DNA of 64,000 nt from Streptomyces sp. RerS4 (GCF_023515955.1 NZ_CP097322.1:5008501-5072500); one strand, 5' to 3'. Shown: positions 43,590-53,794, counted from the stretch's first letter. Notes: generated from the letters alone by a model not told the origin. A program made the numbers and translations.

Positions 43590-46460
43590 GTGAGCGCCCC
43601 GGGGGCCGCGCTCCTGACCCGGTCGCCGGCCTCCGGCGGCGGCAGGGGCCTGGCGGCGCAGCTCCTCCTCGCGTTGGTGAGCGGCGGGTACGCCGTCGGG
43701 GCGGCCCTGGGTTGGGGGTCCGAGGAACTCGCCAAGATCATGGGTGACTTCGGGCTCAGCACGGCCGGCCTCCTTGCCGCCGTCTCCTGCTACCACTACG
43801 CGCGTACCATCGACCGGCGCGAGCGACCCGCCTGGCTGATGTTCGCGTTCTCCTCGCTCATGGGAGCCCTCGGCAACGCCGTCTGGGGCTGGTACGAGGT
43901 CATCCTCGACCGTCCGGTCCCGGAACCCTCGCTCGCCGACTTCGCGTTCCTCTGCTTCGCCCCGCCCGCCATCGTGGGCCTGCTCGTCCTCGCCAAGCGG
44001 CCCGTGACCAGGGCCGGCTGGGTCTGCCTGGGACTCGACTCCTGGCTCATCGGCGGCTCCCTGCTCACCCTCTCGTGGAGCCTGGCCCTCGCGAACGCCG
44101 CCCGCACCGCCCAGTCGGGCGCCCCCGGCAGCGTGCCCCGCGCGGCCCTCTCGCTCGCCTATCCGCTCCTCGACATCGCGCTCGTCTCGATGGTGCTGGT
44201 CCTGCACTTCCGCCGCTCGGCGAACAACCGCTCGGCCGTCAACACCGCCATCGCCGCCCTCGCCCTGACCGTCCTGAGCGACGCGCTCTTCACCTCCCCA
44301 CTGCTCAACACCACCTACCGCTCGGGGGAGATCCTCGACGCCGGCTGGTTCGCCGGCTCGCTCCTCCTCGCCTACGCGCCCTGGGGCGCCCGTCGCGCCG
44401 AACCGGCCGGCCGGGCCGCGCCCCCGCGCGTCGACCGGCCGCACAGCCGTCCCATCACCGGATCGCTGCCCGCCCTCACGCCGTACCTCGCCGCCGCGGT
44501 CTGCACCCTCGGCATCCTCTACAACGTGGTGGACGGCAGGAAGGTCGACCGCGTGGTCGTCTTCACCGGCTGCACCGTCGTCCTCGCCCTCGTCATCCGC
44601 CAGGGCATCATGCTCCTCGACAACATCGCCCTGACCCAGGAACTGGCCCAGAAGGAGAACCACTTCCGCTCCCTGGTCCAGGGCTCCAGCGACGTGATCA
44701 TGATCGCGGCGCCCACCGGCACCCTGCGTTACGTCAGCCCCGCCGCCGCCGGGGTCTACGGCCGCGACGCGGAGGAGCTGGTCGGCACGGAACTCGCCGC
44801 CCTCATCCATCCCGACGACCTCGGCCGCGTGGTCCACGAGGTACGCCGCTTCCTCGCCGCCCCGCCGGCCGAGGAGCCCACCACCCGCATCGAATGCCGC
44901 TTCCAGTCCGGCAGCGGCGAGTGGCTCAACGTGGAGTCCACCGTCAACCGTCACCAGGGCGGTCTCATCCTCAACAGCCGCGACGTCACCGAGCGGGTGC
45001 GCCTGCAGGCCCAGCTCCAGCACAGCGCCGAGCACGACCCCCTGACCGACCTGCCCAACCGGGCCCTGTTCACCCGCCGCGTCCGCCAGGCCCTGACCGG
45101 CCGCCGCGCCGGCGACCACAGCACCGCCGTGCTCTTCATCGACCTCGACGGATTCAAGGCCGTCAACGACACCATCGGCCACCAGGCGGGCGACGAACTG
45201 CTCGTCGAGGCCGCCCGCCGCCTCCAGGACGCCGTCCGGGCGGGGGACACCGCCGCCCGCCTCGGCGGCGACGAGTTCGCCGCGCTCATCCTGGGCGACG
45301 GCAGCCGCGACCGCGGCGCCCGCGAGTACCAGGTGCACGAGATCGCCGAGCGGCTGCGCGCCACGCTCTCCCAGCCCTACCGGATCGCCGGCAGCGAGGT
45401 CCGCGTCGCCGCCAGCATCGGCGTGGCCTTCGCCGACCCCGGCATCACCCCTTCGGACCTCATGCGCAACGCCGACCTCGCCATGTACCGCGCCAAGGCC
45501 GCCGGCAAGGACCGCGTCGAGCTGTACGCCCCGCAGATGCAGGCCGAGGTGGTCCGCAAGACCGAGCTCGCGGGCCGGCTGCGCACCGCGCTCCACGAGG
45601 GCGAGTTCGTCCTGCTGCACCAGCCCGTGGTGTCGCTGGCGAGCGGTGCGGTGACGGCCGTCGCCGCCCAGGCCCGCTGGCGCTCCGCCCAGGGGATCCT
45701 CTTCACACCGGCCGAGTTCCTGCGGGTGGCCGAGCACAGCGAGGGCGGCCCGTCCGGGCAGGACGCCTCGCGCGCCGCGGAACTGGGCCGTTGGCTCCTG
45801 GAGGAGGCCGTCGAGCAGGCCGCCGAGCGCCACCGCGCGGGGCACGACGTACCAGTGGCCGTACGGATGACCGCCCGGCGCCTGTTGGACCGGTCCCTGC
45901 CGCACGGGGCCGTGGAGTCCCTGCTGACCCGACACGGACTGCCGTCCGGGGCGTTGGTCCTGGAGCTCTCCGCCTCCGACCCCAGAGTGCCTTTCGACGA
46001 GCTGGAGCGGCGCCTCGCGGCCCTGCACCGGCTCGGGGTGCGCATCGCCCTGGACGGGTTCGGCAGCGGCTACGCGGCCATCAGCGCCCTCCGCCGCCTG
46101 CCGGTCGACCTGCTCAAGCTGGATCGGGGCCTGGTGGAGGGCGTGGTCGAGTCCGCCCGCCTGCACAAGATCACCGCAGGTTTGTTGCGGATCGCAAATG
46201 ATTTGGGCATGCAGTCCGTGGCCGAAGGAGTGGATCTGCCCGAGCAGGTCCTGGCCCTGCGCGCCATGGGCTGCACGCACGGCCAGGGAGCGGCCTTTTC
46301 CGGCCCCCTCGACGAATACAGGCTGCGGCGCGCGCTCGTGCGAGGTACGTTCCCAGTACCGGGCGGTTCCGTCCTGCCCGCCTTGGCGGCAGGGGCGTCC
46401 GGGGGCCCGATGGTCATCCGTAGAGGCTCAAATAATGAGACGCCCGTCCCACCCGCTTGA
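43590..46460 (+). CDS. Membrane PAS-GGDEF protein with degenerate EAL domain
   Basis: A 956-residue membrane signalling protein. Residues 20-345 form about nine hydrophobic segments, followed by PAS (about 355-470, HFRSLVQGSSDVIMI), GGDEF (RLGGDEF, Gly 559-Phe 563) and an EAL-like domain. An inhibitory RxxD site, R550-A-G-D553, lies five residues before GGDEF, so the cyclase is probably active and product-inhibited. The EAL domain has lost key residues: AAQARW (692-697) in place of EALxRW, and LDGFGSGYAA in place of DDFGTGYSS. Its NVS and LEITE motifs are also altered. GTG 43590 follows GAGGGGGA; ATG 43401 and 43512 are in-frame alternatives. By position it corresponds to SCO5511 (from memory). 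Confidence 0.85.
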   Translation: MSAPGAALLTRSPASGGGRGLAAQLLLALVSGGYAVGAALGWGSEELAKIMGDFGLSTAGLLAAVSCYHYARTIDRRERPAWLMFAFSSLMGALGNAVWGWYEVILDRPVPEPSLADFAFLCFAPPAIVGLLVLAKRPVTRAGWVCLGLDSWLIGGSLLTLSWSLALANAARTAQSGAPGSVPRAALSLAYPLLDIALVSMVLVLHFRRSANNRSAVNTAIAALALTVLSDALFTSPLLNTTYRSGEILDAGWFAGSLLLAYAPWGARRAEPAGRAAPPRVDRPHSRPITGSLPALTPYLAAAVCTLGILYNVVDGRKVDRVVVFTGCTVVLALVIRQGIMLLDNIALTQELAQKENHFRSLVQGSSDVIMIAAPTGTLRYVSPAAAGVYGRDAEELVGTELAALIHPDDLGRVVHEVRRFLAAPPAEEPTTRIECRFQSGSGEWLNVESTVNRHQGGLILNSRDVTERVRLQAQLQHSAEHDPLTDLPNRALFTRRVRQALTGRRAGDHSTAVLFIDLDGFKAVNDTIGHQAGDELLVEAARRLQDAVRAGDTAARLGGDEFAALILGDGSRDRGAREYQVHEIAERLRATLSQPYRIAGSEVRVAASIGVAFADPGITPSDLMRNADLAMYRAKAAGKDRVELYAPQMQAEVVRKTELAGRLRTALHEGEFVLLHQPVVSLASGAVTAVAAQARWRSAQGILFTPAEFLRVAEHSEGGPSGQDASRAAELGRWLLEEAVEQAAERHRAGHDVPVAVRMTARRLLDRSLPHGAVESLLTRHGLPSGALVLELSASDPRVPFDELERRLAALHRLGVRIALDGFGSGYAAISALRRLPVDLLKLDRGLVEGVVESARLHKITAGLLRIANDLGMQSVAEGVDLPEQVLALRAMGCTHGQGAAFSGPLDEYRLRRALVRGTFPVPGGSVLPALAAGASGGPMVIRRGSNNETPVPPA

Positions 46461-46493
46461 CATCCACCTCCCGCCGGAGGGAGGGTCAGTGCC

Positions 46494-46535
46494 ATGCGCA
46501 CCCGAATTCTCGTACTTGGAAAGCGCGTCGGCTGA
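46494..46535 (+). CDS. ilvB leader peptide
   Basis: A 13-codon reading frame, MRTRILVLGKRVG, with GGAGGGAGGG about 8 nt upstream. Residues 5-8 are Ile-Leu-Val-Leu, exactly the amino acids made by the ilv operon. Three of these four codons (ATT, GTA, CTT) are rare in such GC-rich genomes, which favours ribosome stalling. A terminator hairpin with six T residues follows at 46578-46611. This is a classical transcription-attenuation leader, and it is far too small to be found by ordinary gene calling. Confidence 0.88.
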   Translation: MRTRILVLGKRVG

Positions 46536-46577
46536 AGCTGGGACCCACATGTCCCCGCTCGACACCACCGACGCGCT

Positions 46578-46611
46578 CCCCTCGCTTGCCACCCGGCACG
46601 AGGGGTTTTTT
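46578..46611 (+). terminator. Attenuator terminator upstream of ilvB
   Basis: Arms CCCCTCG (46578-46584) and CGAGGGG (46599-46605) enclose an inner TGCC/GGCA stem with a two-base bulge and an ACCC loop, followed by TTTTTT. Such a U tract is rare in this genome. Just upstream, GCGCGTCGG at the end of the leader frame (46523-46531) is perfectly complementary to CCGACGCGC at 46568-46576, with a GGGAC/GTCCC hairpin nested between. Alternative folding coupled to translation of the leader peptide is therefore well supported. Confidence 0.88.
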
Positions 46612-46693
46612 GTTGCACTGGCACACGCCCCGGGCCCTGAACCGGGGCACCCCCGCTCCTCGTAAAACCCTCAGCTTCGAGAAGAGAATGCCG

Positions 46694-48574
46694 ATGACCG
46701 AGCAGGCCTCCGGGGCCCACCATCCGCAGCCGCGGCCCCGTACGGGCGGGCAGCAGCCCGCCGCAGTTGAGCACGTCACGGGTGCGCAGTCCCTCATCCG
46801 CTCTCTCGAAGAGGTGGGCTGCGACACCGTCTTCGGCATCCCGGGCGGCTGCATCCTCCCCGCGTACGACCCGATGATGGACAGCAAGAAGGTCCGTCAC
46901 ATCCTGGTCCGCCACGAGCAGGGAGCCGGCCACGCCGCCACCGGCTACGCGCAGGCCACCGGCAAGGTCGGCGTCTGCATGGCGACCTCCGGCCCGGGTG
47001 CCACGAACCTGGTCACGCCCATCGCCGACGCGCACATGGACTCCGTCCCGCTCGTCGCGATCACCGGCCAGGTCTCCTCCAAGGCGATCGGCACCGACGC
47101 CTTCCAGGAGGCGGACATCGTCGGCATCACCATGCCGATCACCAAGCACAACTTCCTGGTCACCAAGGCCGACGACATCGCGAAGACCATCGCCGAGGCC
47201 TTCCACATCGCCGCCAGCGGCCGCCCCGGCCCGGTCCTCGTCGACATCGCCAAGGACGCCCTCCAGGCGAAGACCACCTTCTCCTGGCCGCCGGCCATGG
47301 ACCTGCCGGGCTACCGGCCGGTCACCAAGCCGCACGCCAAGCAGATCCGCGAGGCCGCCAAGCTCATCGTCGCGGCCAAGCGCCCGGTCCTCTACGTCGG
47401 CGGCGGCGTCATGAAGGCCGGTGCCACGGCCGAGCTGAAGGTCCTCGCCGAGCTGACCGGGGTCCCCGTCTGCACCACCCTGATGGCCCTGGGCTCCTTC
47501 CCCGACAGCCACCCGCTGCACGTCGGCATGCCGGGCATGCACGGTTCCGTCACCGGCGTCACCGCCCTGCAGAAGTCCGACCTGCTCATCGCGCTCGGCA
47601 CCCGCTTCGACGACCGCGTCACCGGCAAGCTCGACAGCTTCGCCCCCTTCGCCAAGGTCATCCACGCGGACATCGACCCGGCCGAGATCGGCAAGAACCG
47701 CGAGGTCGACGTCCCGATCGTCGGTGACGCCCGCGAGGTCATCGCCGACCTGATCCAGGCCATCCAGGCCGAGCACACCGAGGGCAACACCGGCGACTAC
47801 ACCGCCTGGTGGAGCGACCTCAACCGCTGGCGCGAGACCTACCCCCTGGGCTACGACCTGCCCGAGGACGGCTCGCTCTCCCCCCAGCAGGTCATCGAGC
47901 GGATCGGCAAGCTCGCCCCGAAGGGCACGATCTTCACGGCCGGCGTCGGCCAGCACCAGATGTGGGCCTCCCACTTCGTCACGTACGAGGAGCCCCGCAC
48001 CTGGCTGAACTCCGGCGGCGCCGGAACCATGGGCTACGCGGTCCCCGCCGCGATGGGCGCCAAGGTCGGCATGCCGGAGCGCCCCGTCTGGGCGATCGAC
48101 GGCGACGGCTGCTTCCAGATGACCAATCAGGAACTCGCCACCTGCGCGCTGAACAACATCCCGATCAAGGTCGCCATCATCAACAACGGCGCCCTCGGCA
48201 TGGTCCGTCAGTGGCAGACGCTGTTCTACAACCAGCGCTACTCCAACACCGTGCTGCACGCCGACGAGACCGGCCACGACACGGTGGGCTCCCAGCTCGG
48301 CGAGTCCAGCGCCCCCCGCCAGGGCACCCGCGTCCCGGACTTCGTCAAGCTGTCCGAGGCCATGGGCTGTGTCGCGCTGCGCTGCGAGGACCCGGCGGAC
48401 CTCGACAAGGTCATCGCCGAGGCCAACGCGATCAACGACCGCCCGGTCGTGATCGACTTCATCGTCCACGAGGACGCCATGGTGTGGCCGATGGTCGCCG
48501 CCGGCACCTCCAACGACGAGGTCATGGCAGCCCGGGGCGTCCGTCCCGACTTCGGCGACAACGAAGACGACTGA
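46694..48574 (+). CDS. ilvB: Acetohydroxyacid synthase large subunit
   Basis: ThDP/FAD enzyme that makes acetolactate and acetohydroxybutyrate, the first common step of Ile/Val/Leu synthesis; 626 residues. Catalytic Glu is in LVRHEQGAGHAATGYAQ, the FAD domain is in the middle, and the ThDP motif GDGCFQMTNQELATCALNN is near the C-terminus. ATG 46694 (MTEQASGAHH) is chosen over ATG 46688 by family similarity, and an AGAAGAG site lies upstream. Expression is controlled by the leader-peptide attenuator. ilvN follows 30 nt later and ilvC after that. Confidence 0.96.
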   Translation: MTEQASGAHHPQPRPRTGGQQPAAVEHVTGAQSLIRSLEEVGCDTVFGIPGGCILPAYDPMMDSKKVRHILVRHEQGAGHAATGYAQATGKVGVCMATSGPGATNLVTPIADAHMDSVPLVAITGQVSSKAIGTDAFQEADIVGITMPITKHNFLVTKADDIAKTIAEAFHIAASGRPGPVLVDIAKDALQAKTTFSWPPAMDLPGYRPVTKPHAKQIREAAKLIVAAKRPVLYVGGGVMKAGATAELKVLAELTGVPVCTTLMALGSFPDSHPLHVGMPGMHGSVTGVTALQKSDLLIALGTRFDDRVTGKLDSFAPFAKVIHADIDPAEIGKNREVDVPIVGDAREVIADLIQAIQAEHTEGNTGDYTAWWSDLNRWRETYPLGYDLPEDGSLSPQQVIERIGKLAPKGTIFTAGVGQHQMWASHFVTYEEPRTWLNSGGAGTMGYAVPAAMGAKVGMPERPVWAIDGDGCFQMTNQELATCALNNIPIKVAIINNGALGMVRQWQTLFYNQRYSNTVLHADETGHDTVGSQLGESSAPRQGTRVPDFVKLSEAMGCVALRCEDPADLDKVIAEANAINDRPVVIDFIVHEDAMVWPMVAAGTSNDEVMAARGVRPDFGDNEDD

Positions 48575-48604
48575 GCCGAGAGAGCCGAAGAGAGAGAACG
48601 ACAC

Positions 48605-49129
48605 ATGTCCAAGCACACGCTCTCCGTCCTGGTCGAGAACACGCCCGGCATCCTCGCCCGGATCGCCGCGCTGTTCTCCCGCCGCGGGTTCAACATCGAC
48701 TCCCTCGCGGTCGGCGTCACCGAGCACCCCGACATCTCCCGCATCACCATCGTCGTGAACGTCGAGGACCTCCCGCTGGAGCAGGTGACCAAGCAGCTCA
48801 ACAAGCTGGTCAACGTGCTCAAGATCGTCGAGCTGGAGCCGCACAACGCCATCGAGCGCGAACTCGTCCTCGTGAAGGTCCGCGCCGACAACGAGACGCG
48901 CTCCCAGATCGTCGAGATCGTCCAGCTGTTCCGCGCCAAGACGGTCGACGTCTCCCCGGAGGCCGTCACCATCGAGGCCACCGGCGGCACCGACAAGCTC
49001 GGCGCCATGCTCAAGATGCTGGAGCCCTTCGGCATCAAGGAGCTCGTGCAGTCCGGCACGATCGCCATAGGGCGTGGCGGACGGTCCATCACCGACCGAA
49101 GCCTGCGTTCGCTCGACCGCACCGCCTGA
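48605..49129 (+). CDS. ilvN: Acetohydroxyacid synthase regulatory subunit
   Basis: The 174-residue small subunit that activates IlvB and confers valine feedback inhibition. It has the N-terminal ACT domain (LSVLVENTPGILARIAALFSRRG, FNIDSLAVGVTE) and the conserved C-terminal domain (RELVLVKVRADNETRSQI, ALEPFGIKELV-like EPFGIKELVQSGTIAI). A GAGAGAACGAC site precedes the ATG. It is co-transcribed with ilvB. About 100 nt separate it from ilvC, room for an additional promoter. Confidence 0.96.
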   Translation: MSKHTLSVLVENTPGILARIAALFSRRGFNIDSLAVGVTEHPDISRITIVVNVEDLPLEQVTKQLNKLVNVLKIVELEPHNAIERELVLVKVRADNETRSQIVEIVQLFRAKTVDVSPEAVTIEATGGTDKLGAMLKMLEPFGIKELVQSGTIAIGRGGRSITDRSLRSLDRTA

Positions 49130-49229
49130 CACACCTGACACACCGGTTCGCATAGCGAGACCGGGAAACTCGGATTCCGTTCCCCGCCGTACGGTGGGAG
49201 CAACACCAGCGCACCAAGGAGATATCCCA

Positions 49230-50231
<1,002 letters not shown>

Positions 50232-50240
50232 TCCGGCGCG

Positions 50241-50279
50241 GCGGCGGGGTCGGGGCGTGCGCGCTCCCGGCCCCGCCGC
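50241..50279 (+). terminator. Terminator after ilvC
   Basis: GCGGCGGGG pairs perfectly with CCCCGCCGC and the stem extends to about 15 pairs with two wobbles (50241-50255 with 50265-50279), closing a 9-nt loop. It begins 10 nt after the ilvC stop. Confidence 0.75.
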
Positions 50280-50517
50280 GGGCGCATCCCGATCCGATGA
50301 GGCCGGAATGTAGACCTCCCGTAGGGTGGATTGTCCACCCCGGCCAATCACGGACGGGTGATCCTTCCGTACAGGCGGAATTCCGTTCCGGAACCGCCAC
50401 TACACTGCTCAACACAACGCGTCAGGCCCACAGTGTCGTGCGTCTTCCACGCGGCTACCCCCTCCACCGCCTGCGGCCGTCGGGACGGCCGTCCGCACTG
50501 GACTTGTGAGGACCCAC

Positions 50518-52107
50518 GTGAGCTCGAAACCTGTCGTACTCATCGCCGAAGAGCTGTCGCCCGCCACGGTGGACGCACTCGGTCCGGACTTCGAGATCCG
50601 GCACGTCAACGGCGCCGACCGCGCGGAGCTGCTGCCCGCGATCGTCGACGTGGACGCCATCCTCGTCCGCTCCGCCACCAAGGTGGACGCCGAGGCGATC
50701 GCCGCCGCCAAGAAGCTCAAGGTCGTCGCCCGCGCCGGTGTCGGTCTCGACAACGTCGACGTCTCCGCCGCCACCAAGGCCGGCGTGATGGTCGTGAACG
50801 CCCCGACCTCCAACATCGTCACCGCCGCCGAGCTGGCCTGTGGCCTCCTCGTCGCCACCGCCCGCAACATCCCGCAGGCCAACACCGCGCTGAAGAACGG
50901 TGAGTGGAAGCGGAACAAGTACACGGGCGTCGAGCTGAGCGAGAAGACCCTCGGCGTCGTCGGCCTCGGCCGCATCGGCGTCCTGGTCGCCCAGCGCATG
51001 TCGGCCTTCGGCATGAAGATCGTCGCGTACGACCCCTACGTGCAGCCCGCGCGCGCCGCCCAGATGGGCGTCAAGATGCTGACGCTGGACGAGCTGCTGG
51101 AGGTCGCCGACTTCATCACGGTGCACCTGCCCAAGACCCCCGAGACCCTCGGTCTCATCGGGGACGAGGCCCTGCACAAGGTCAAGCCGTCCGTCCGCAT
51201 CGTCAACGCCGCCCGCGGCGGGATCGTGGACGAGGCCGCGCTGTACGCGGCCATCAAGGAGGGCCGCGTCGCCGGCGCCGGCCTCGACGTGTACGCCAAG
51301 GAGCCCTGCACGGACTCCCCGCTCTTCGAGCTCGACCAGGTCGTCTGCACCCCGCACCTCGGCGCGTCCACGGACGAGGCCCAGGAGAAGGCCGGCATCG
51401 CGGTCGCCAAGTCGGTGCGCCTCGCGCTCGCCGGTGAGCTCGTACCGGACGCGGTCAACGTCCAGGGCGGCGTCATCGCCGAGGACGTCCGCCCCGGTCT
51501 GCCGCTCGCCGAGAAGCTCGGCCGCATCTTCACCGCGCTGGCGGGCGAGGTCGCGGTCCGTCTCGACGTCGAGGTGTGCGGCGAGATCACCCAGCACGAC
51601 GTCAAGGTGCTGGAACTCTCCGCCCTCAAGGGTGTCTTCGAGGACGTCGTCGACGAGACGGTCTCCTACGTCAACGCCCCCCTGTTCGCGCAGGAGCGCG
51701 GCGTCGAGGTCCGCCTGACCACCAGCTCGGAGTCCCCGGACCACCGCAACGTGGTGACCGTGCGCGGCACCCTGTCGGACGGCCAGGAGGTGTCGGTCTC
51801 CGGCACCCTCGCGGGCCCGAAGCACCTTCAGAAGATCGTCGGTGTCGGCGAGTACGACGTGGACCTGGCCCTGGCCGACCACATGATCGTCCTGCGCTAC
51901 ACCGACCGCCCCGGTGTCGTCGGCAAGGTCGGCCACCTGCTGGGCGAGGCCGGTCTGAACATCGCGGGCATGCAGGTCGCCCGCGCCGAGGAGGGCGGCG
52001 AGGCGCTCGTCGTCCTCACCGTCGACGCCGAGGTCCCGGTCGACGTCCTCGCGGCCATCTCGGCCGAGATCGGCGCGGCTTCGGCGCGTACGGTCAACCT
52101 GGGCTGA
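50518..52107 (+). CDS. serA: D-3-phosphoglycerate dehydrogenase (long, ACT-containing form)
   Basis: First enzyme of serine synthesis, 529 residues, the actinobacterial long type. Substrate-binding domain comes first, then the Rossmann domain with LGVVGLGRIGVLVAQR, catalytic Arg in NAARGGIVDEAAL and His in TPHLGASTDEAQ. The intervening ASB domain (about 315-450) and a C-terminal ACT domain (LRYTDRPGVVGKVGHLLGE, NIAGMQVAR) sense serine. GTG 50518 has GAGG 6 nt upstream. It follows ilvC after a terminator and has about 240 nt of its own promoter region. Serine made here can feed the glycine cleavage genes at the start of the window. Confidence 0.96.
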   Translation: MSSKPVVLIAEELSPATVDALGPDFEIRHVNGADRAELLPAIVDVDAILVRSATKVDAEAIAAAKKLKVVARAGVGLDNVDVSAATKAGVMVVNAPTSNIVTAAELACGLLVATARNIPQANTALKNGEWKRNKYTGVELSEKTLGVVGLGRIGVLVAQRMSAFGMKIVAYDPYVQPARAAQMGVKMLTLDELLEVADFITVHLPKTPETLGLIGDEALHKVKPSVRIVNAARGGIVDEAALYAAIKEGRVAGAGLDVYAKEPCTDSPLFELDQVVCTPHLGASTDEAQEKAGIAVAKSVRLALAGELVPDAVNVQGGVIAEDVRPGLPLAEKLGRIFTALAGEVAVRLDVEVCGEITQHDVKVLELSALKGVFEDVVDETVSYVNAPLFAQERGVEVRLTTSSESPDHRNVVTVRGTLSDGQEVSVSGTLAGPKHLQKIVGVGEYDVDLALADHMIVLRYTDRPGVVGKVGHLLGEAGLNIAGMQVARAEEGGEALVVLTVDAEVPVDVLAAISAEIGAASARTVNLG

Positions 52108-52135
52108 TCGCGGCACGGTCGTTCCGCGGCACGGG

Positions 52136-52165
52136 AAGGGCCCGGGGTGTGAACCCCGGGCCCTT
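52136..52165. terminator. Bidirectional terminator between serA and the MFS gene
   Basis: AAGGGCCCGGGG pairs with CCCCGGGCCCTT over 12 bp around the loop TGTGAA and is followed by T. It sits 28 nt after the serA stop and 30 nt from the convergent MFS stop. Confidence 0.85.
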
Positions 52166-52195
52166 TCGCTTGCCCCGTCCGCCGCGCGGATTCCG

Positions 52196-53794
52196 TTACG
52201 CCGCCCCGTGCGCGGCCTCCGGCAGGGGGCCGGCCTGCGCGGCGTCGGCGTCGGACCGGGCCTTGGCCTTGGTCTCGGCCGCGCCCTTCGCCGGGGCCGC
52301 AATGCCCCGCAGCAGGGCGGCGGCGAGCACCGCCGCCCCGAGGAGCAGCGCCGCCCCGCCCCAGGCGGCGTACTGCATGCCGTGGACGAACGCCTCGCGG
52401 GCCAGGGTCAGCAGATGGGCGCCCGCCTCGCCGCCGAGCTGCCCGGCGGTGGCGACCGCCCCGCCCAGGGTCTCCCGTGCGGCAGGCTCCGCGCCGGCCA
52501 GGTCGTCGCGGTAGACGGCGGTGCCGAGGCTGCCCAGCAGGGCCATGCCCAGCGCCCCGCCGAACTCCTGGCCCGTCTCCAGCAGGGAGGCGGCGGAACC
52601 GGCCTTCTCGGCGGGGGCGGCGCCCAGCGCCATGTCGGAGACCAGGGACATCACCGTGACGACGCCGGAGGCGAGCACACCGGCGCCGGTGAGCACGAGC
52701 CACAGCGAGTCGGTGTCCACGAGGGCGACCAGGCAGAACCCGGCCGCGGCGAGGAGGAAGCCGCCGGCGATGACGTAGGCGCGGTCGACCTGCCGGGCCA
52801 GGGTCGCGGAGACGGGAGCCGCGGCGCCGATCACGACCGAGGGGGCGAGGCTCCACAGGGCGGCTTCGAGGGTGCCCATGCCGAGTACGGACTGCAGGTA
52901 CTGGGTGGTGAAGTACGCCGAGCCCATCATCGCGAAGGCGGCGATGGTGTTGAGACCGACGCCGGCGGCGAAGCCGCGTCCCCGGAACAGGGCCCGGGGG
53001 ACCATCGCGTCCTCACGGGTGCGCCGGCGCCGTGCGAAGACGAACCCGAAGGCCAGGCCGGCGACGAGGCACAGCACGTAGCGGAGTTCGAAGCCCTCGG
53101 CGGCGATCTCCTTGAGGCCGTAGACCAGCGGCAGGACGGCGGCGGCGGACAGCGGGACGCTCAGCAGGTCGAAGCGGCCGGGGGCCGGGTCCTTGAACTC
53201 GGGGACCAAGGCGGGGACCAAGGCGAGCAGGAGCAGCATCGCGGGCACGTTGATCAGGAAGACCGAGCCCCACCAGAAGTGGTTCAGCAGGACGCCGCTC
53301 ATCACCGAACCGAGGGCGATGCCGCCGGTCATGACGCCGGACCAGATGGCGATGGCCTTGCCGCGCTGGGCGGCGTCCTGGAAGAGGTTGCGGACGAGGG
53401 CCAGCGTGGACGGCATCAGGGTCGCGCCGCCGATACCGAGCAGAACGCGGGCCGCGATGAGCATCTCGGCGCTGGTGGCGTAGGCGGCGCCGATCGAGGC
53501 GAGGCCGAAGGCGGTGGCGCCGATCAGGAGGAGCTTGCGGCGGCCGATCCGGTCGCCGAGGGAGCCCATCGTGATCAGCAGGCCGGAGAGGGCGAAGGCG
53601 TAGCTGTCGAAGATCCAGAGCTGCTGGGTGGCGCTCGGGTCGAGCTGTCGGGTGATGGCCGGGATGGCGAAGTAGAGGACGGAGACGTCCATCGAGACCA
53701 GGAGCAGCGGCAGCACGAGGACCGTGAACGCGGTCCATTCGCGGCGGCCGGCGAGGGGAGCCGTAGCGGCGGGGTTCGTCATGAACGGAAACAT
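52196..53794 (-). CDS. MFS drug exporter (DHA2/EmrB-QacA type, 14 TM)
   Basis: A 532-residue membrane transporter with 12-14 predicted helices. The first-helix region is VLPLLLVSMDVSVLYFAIPAITRQL, followed by the family motif LLITMGSLGDRIGRRKLLLIGATAFGLAS. Helix C has ARVLLGIGGATLMPSTLALV. It is expected to export a toxic compound with proton antiport. The start is 53794 or, four codons later, 53782; neither has a clear ribosome site. A TetR-type regulator is divergently encoded 77 nt away with a GTCATA...TATGAC inverted repeat between, indicating a self-contained inducible efflux unit. Confidence 0.9.
   Translation of the reverse strand: MFPFMTNPAATAPLAGRREWTAFTVLVLPLLLVSMDVSVLYFAIPAITRQLDPSATQQLWIFDSYAFALSGLLITMGSLGDRIGRRKLLLIGATAFGLASIGAAYATSAEMLIAARVLLGIGGATLMPSTLALVRNLFQDAAQRGKAIAIWSGVMTGGIALGSVMSGVLLNHFWWGSVFLINVPAMLLLLALVPALVPEFKDPAPGRFDLLSVPLSAAAVLPLVYGLKEIAAEGFELRYVLCLVAGLAFGFVFARRRRTREDAMVPRALFRGRGFAAGVGLNTIAAFAMMGSAYFTTQYLQSVLGMGTLEAALWSLAPSVVIGAAAPVSATLARQVDRAYVIAGGFLLAAAGFCLVALVDTDSLWLVLTGAGVLASGVVTVMSLVSDMALGAAPAEKAGSAASLLETGQEFGGALGMALLGSLGTAVYRDDLAGAEPAARETLGGAVATAGQLGGEAGAHLLTLAREAFVHGMQYAAWGGAALLLGAAVLAAALLRGIAAPAKGAAETKAKARSDADAAQAGPLPEAAHGAA

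Noticed and set aside
46070..49153. A 1027-codon minus-strand open frame opposite ilvB and ilvN
   Set aside because: GC-skewed third positions keep the antisense frame open. The product is repetitive Asp/Leu/Val/Gly text, and the plus strand encodes an unmistakable acetohydroxyacid synthase.
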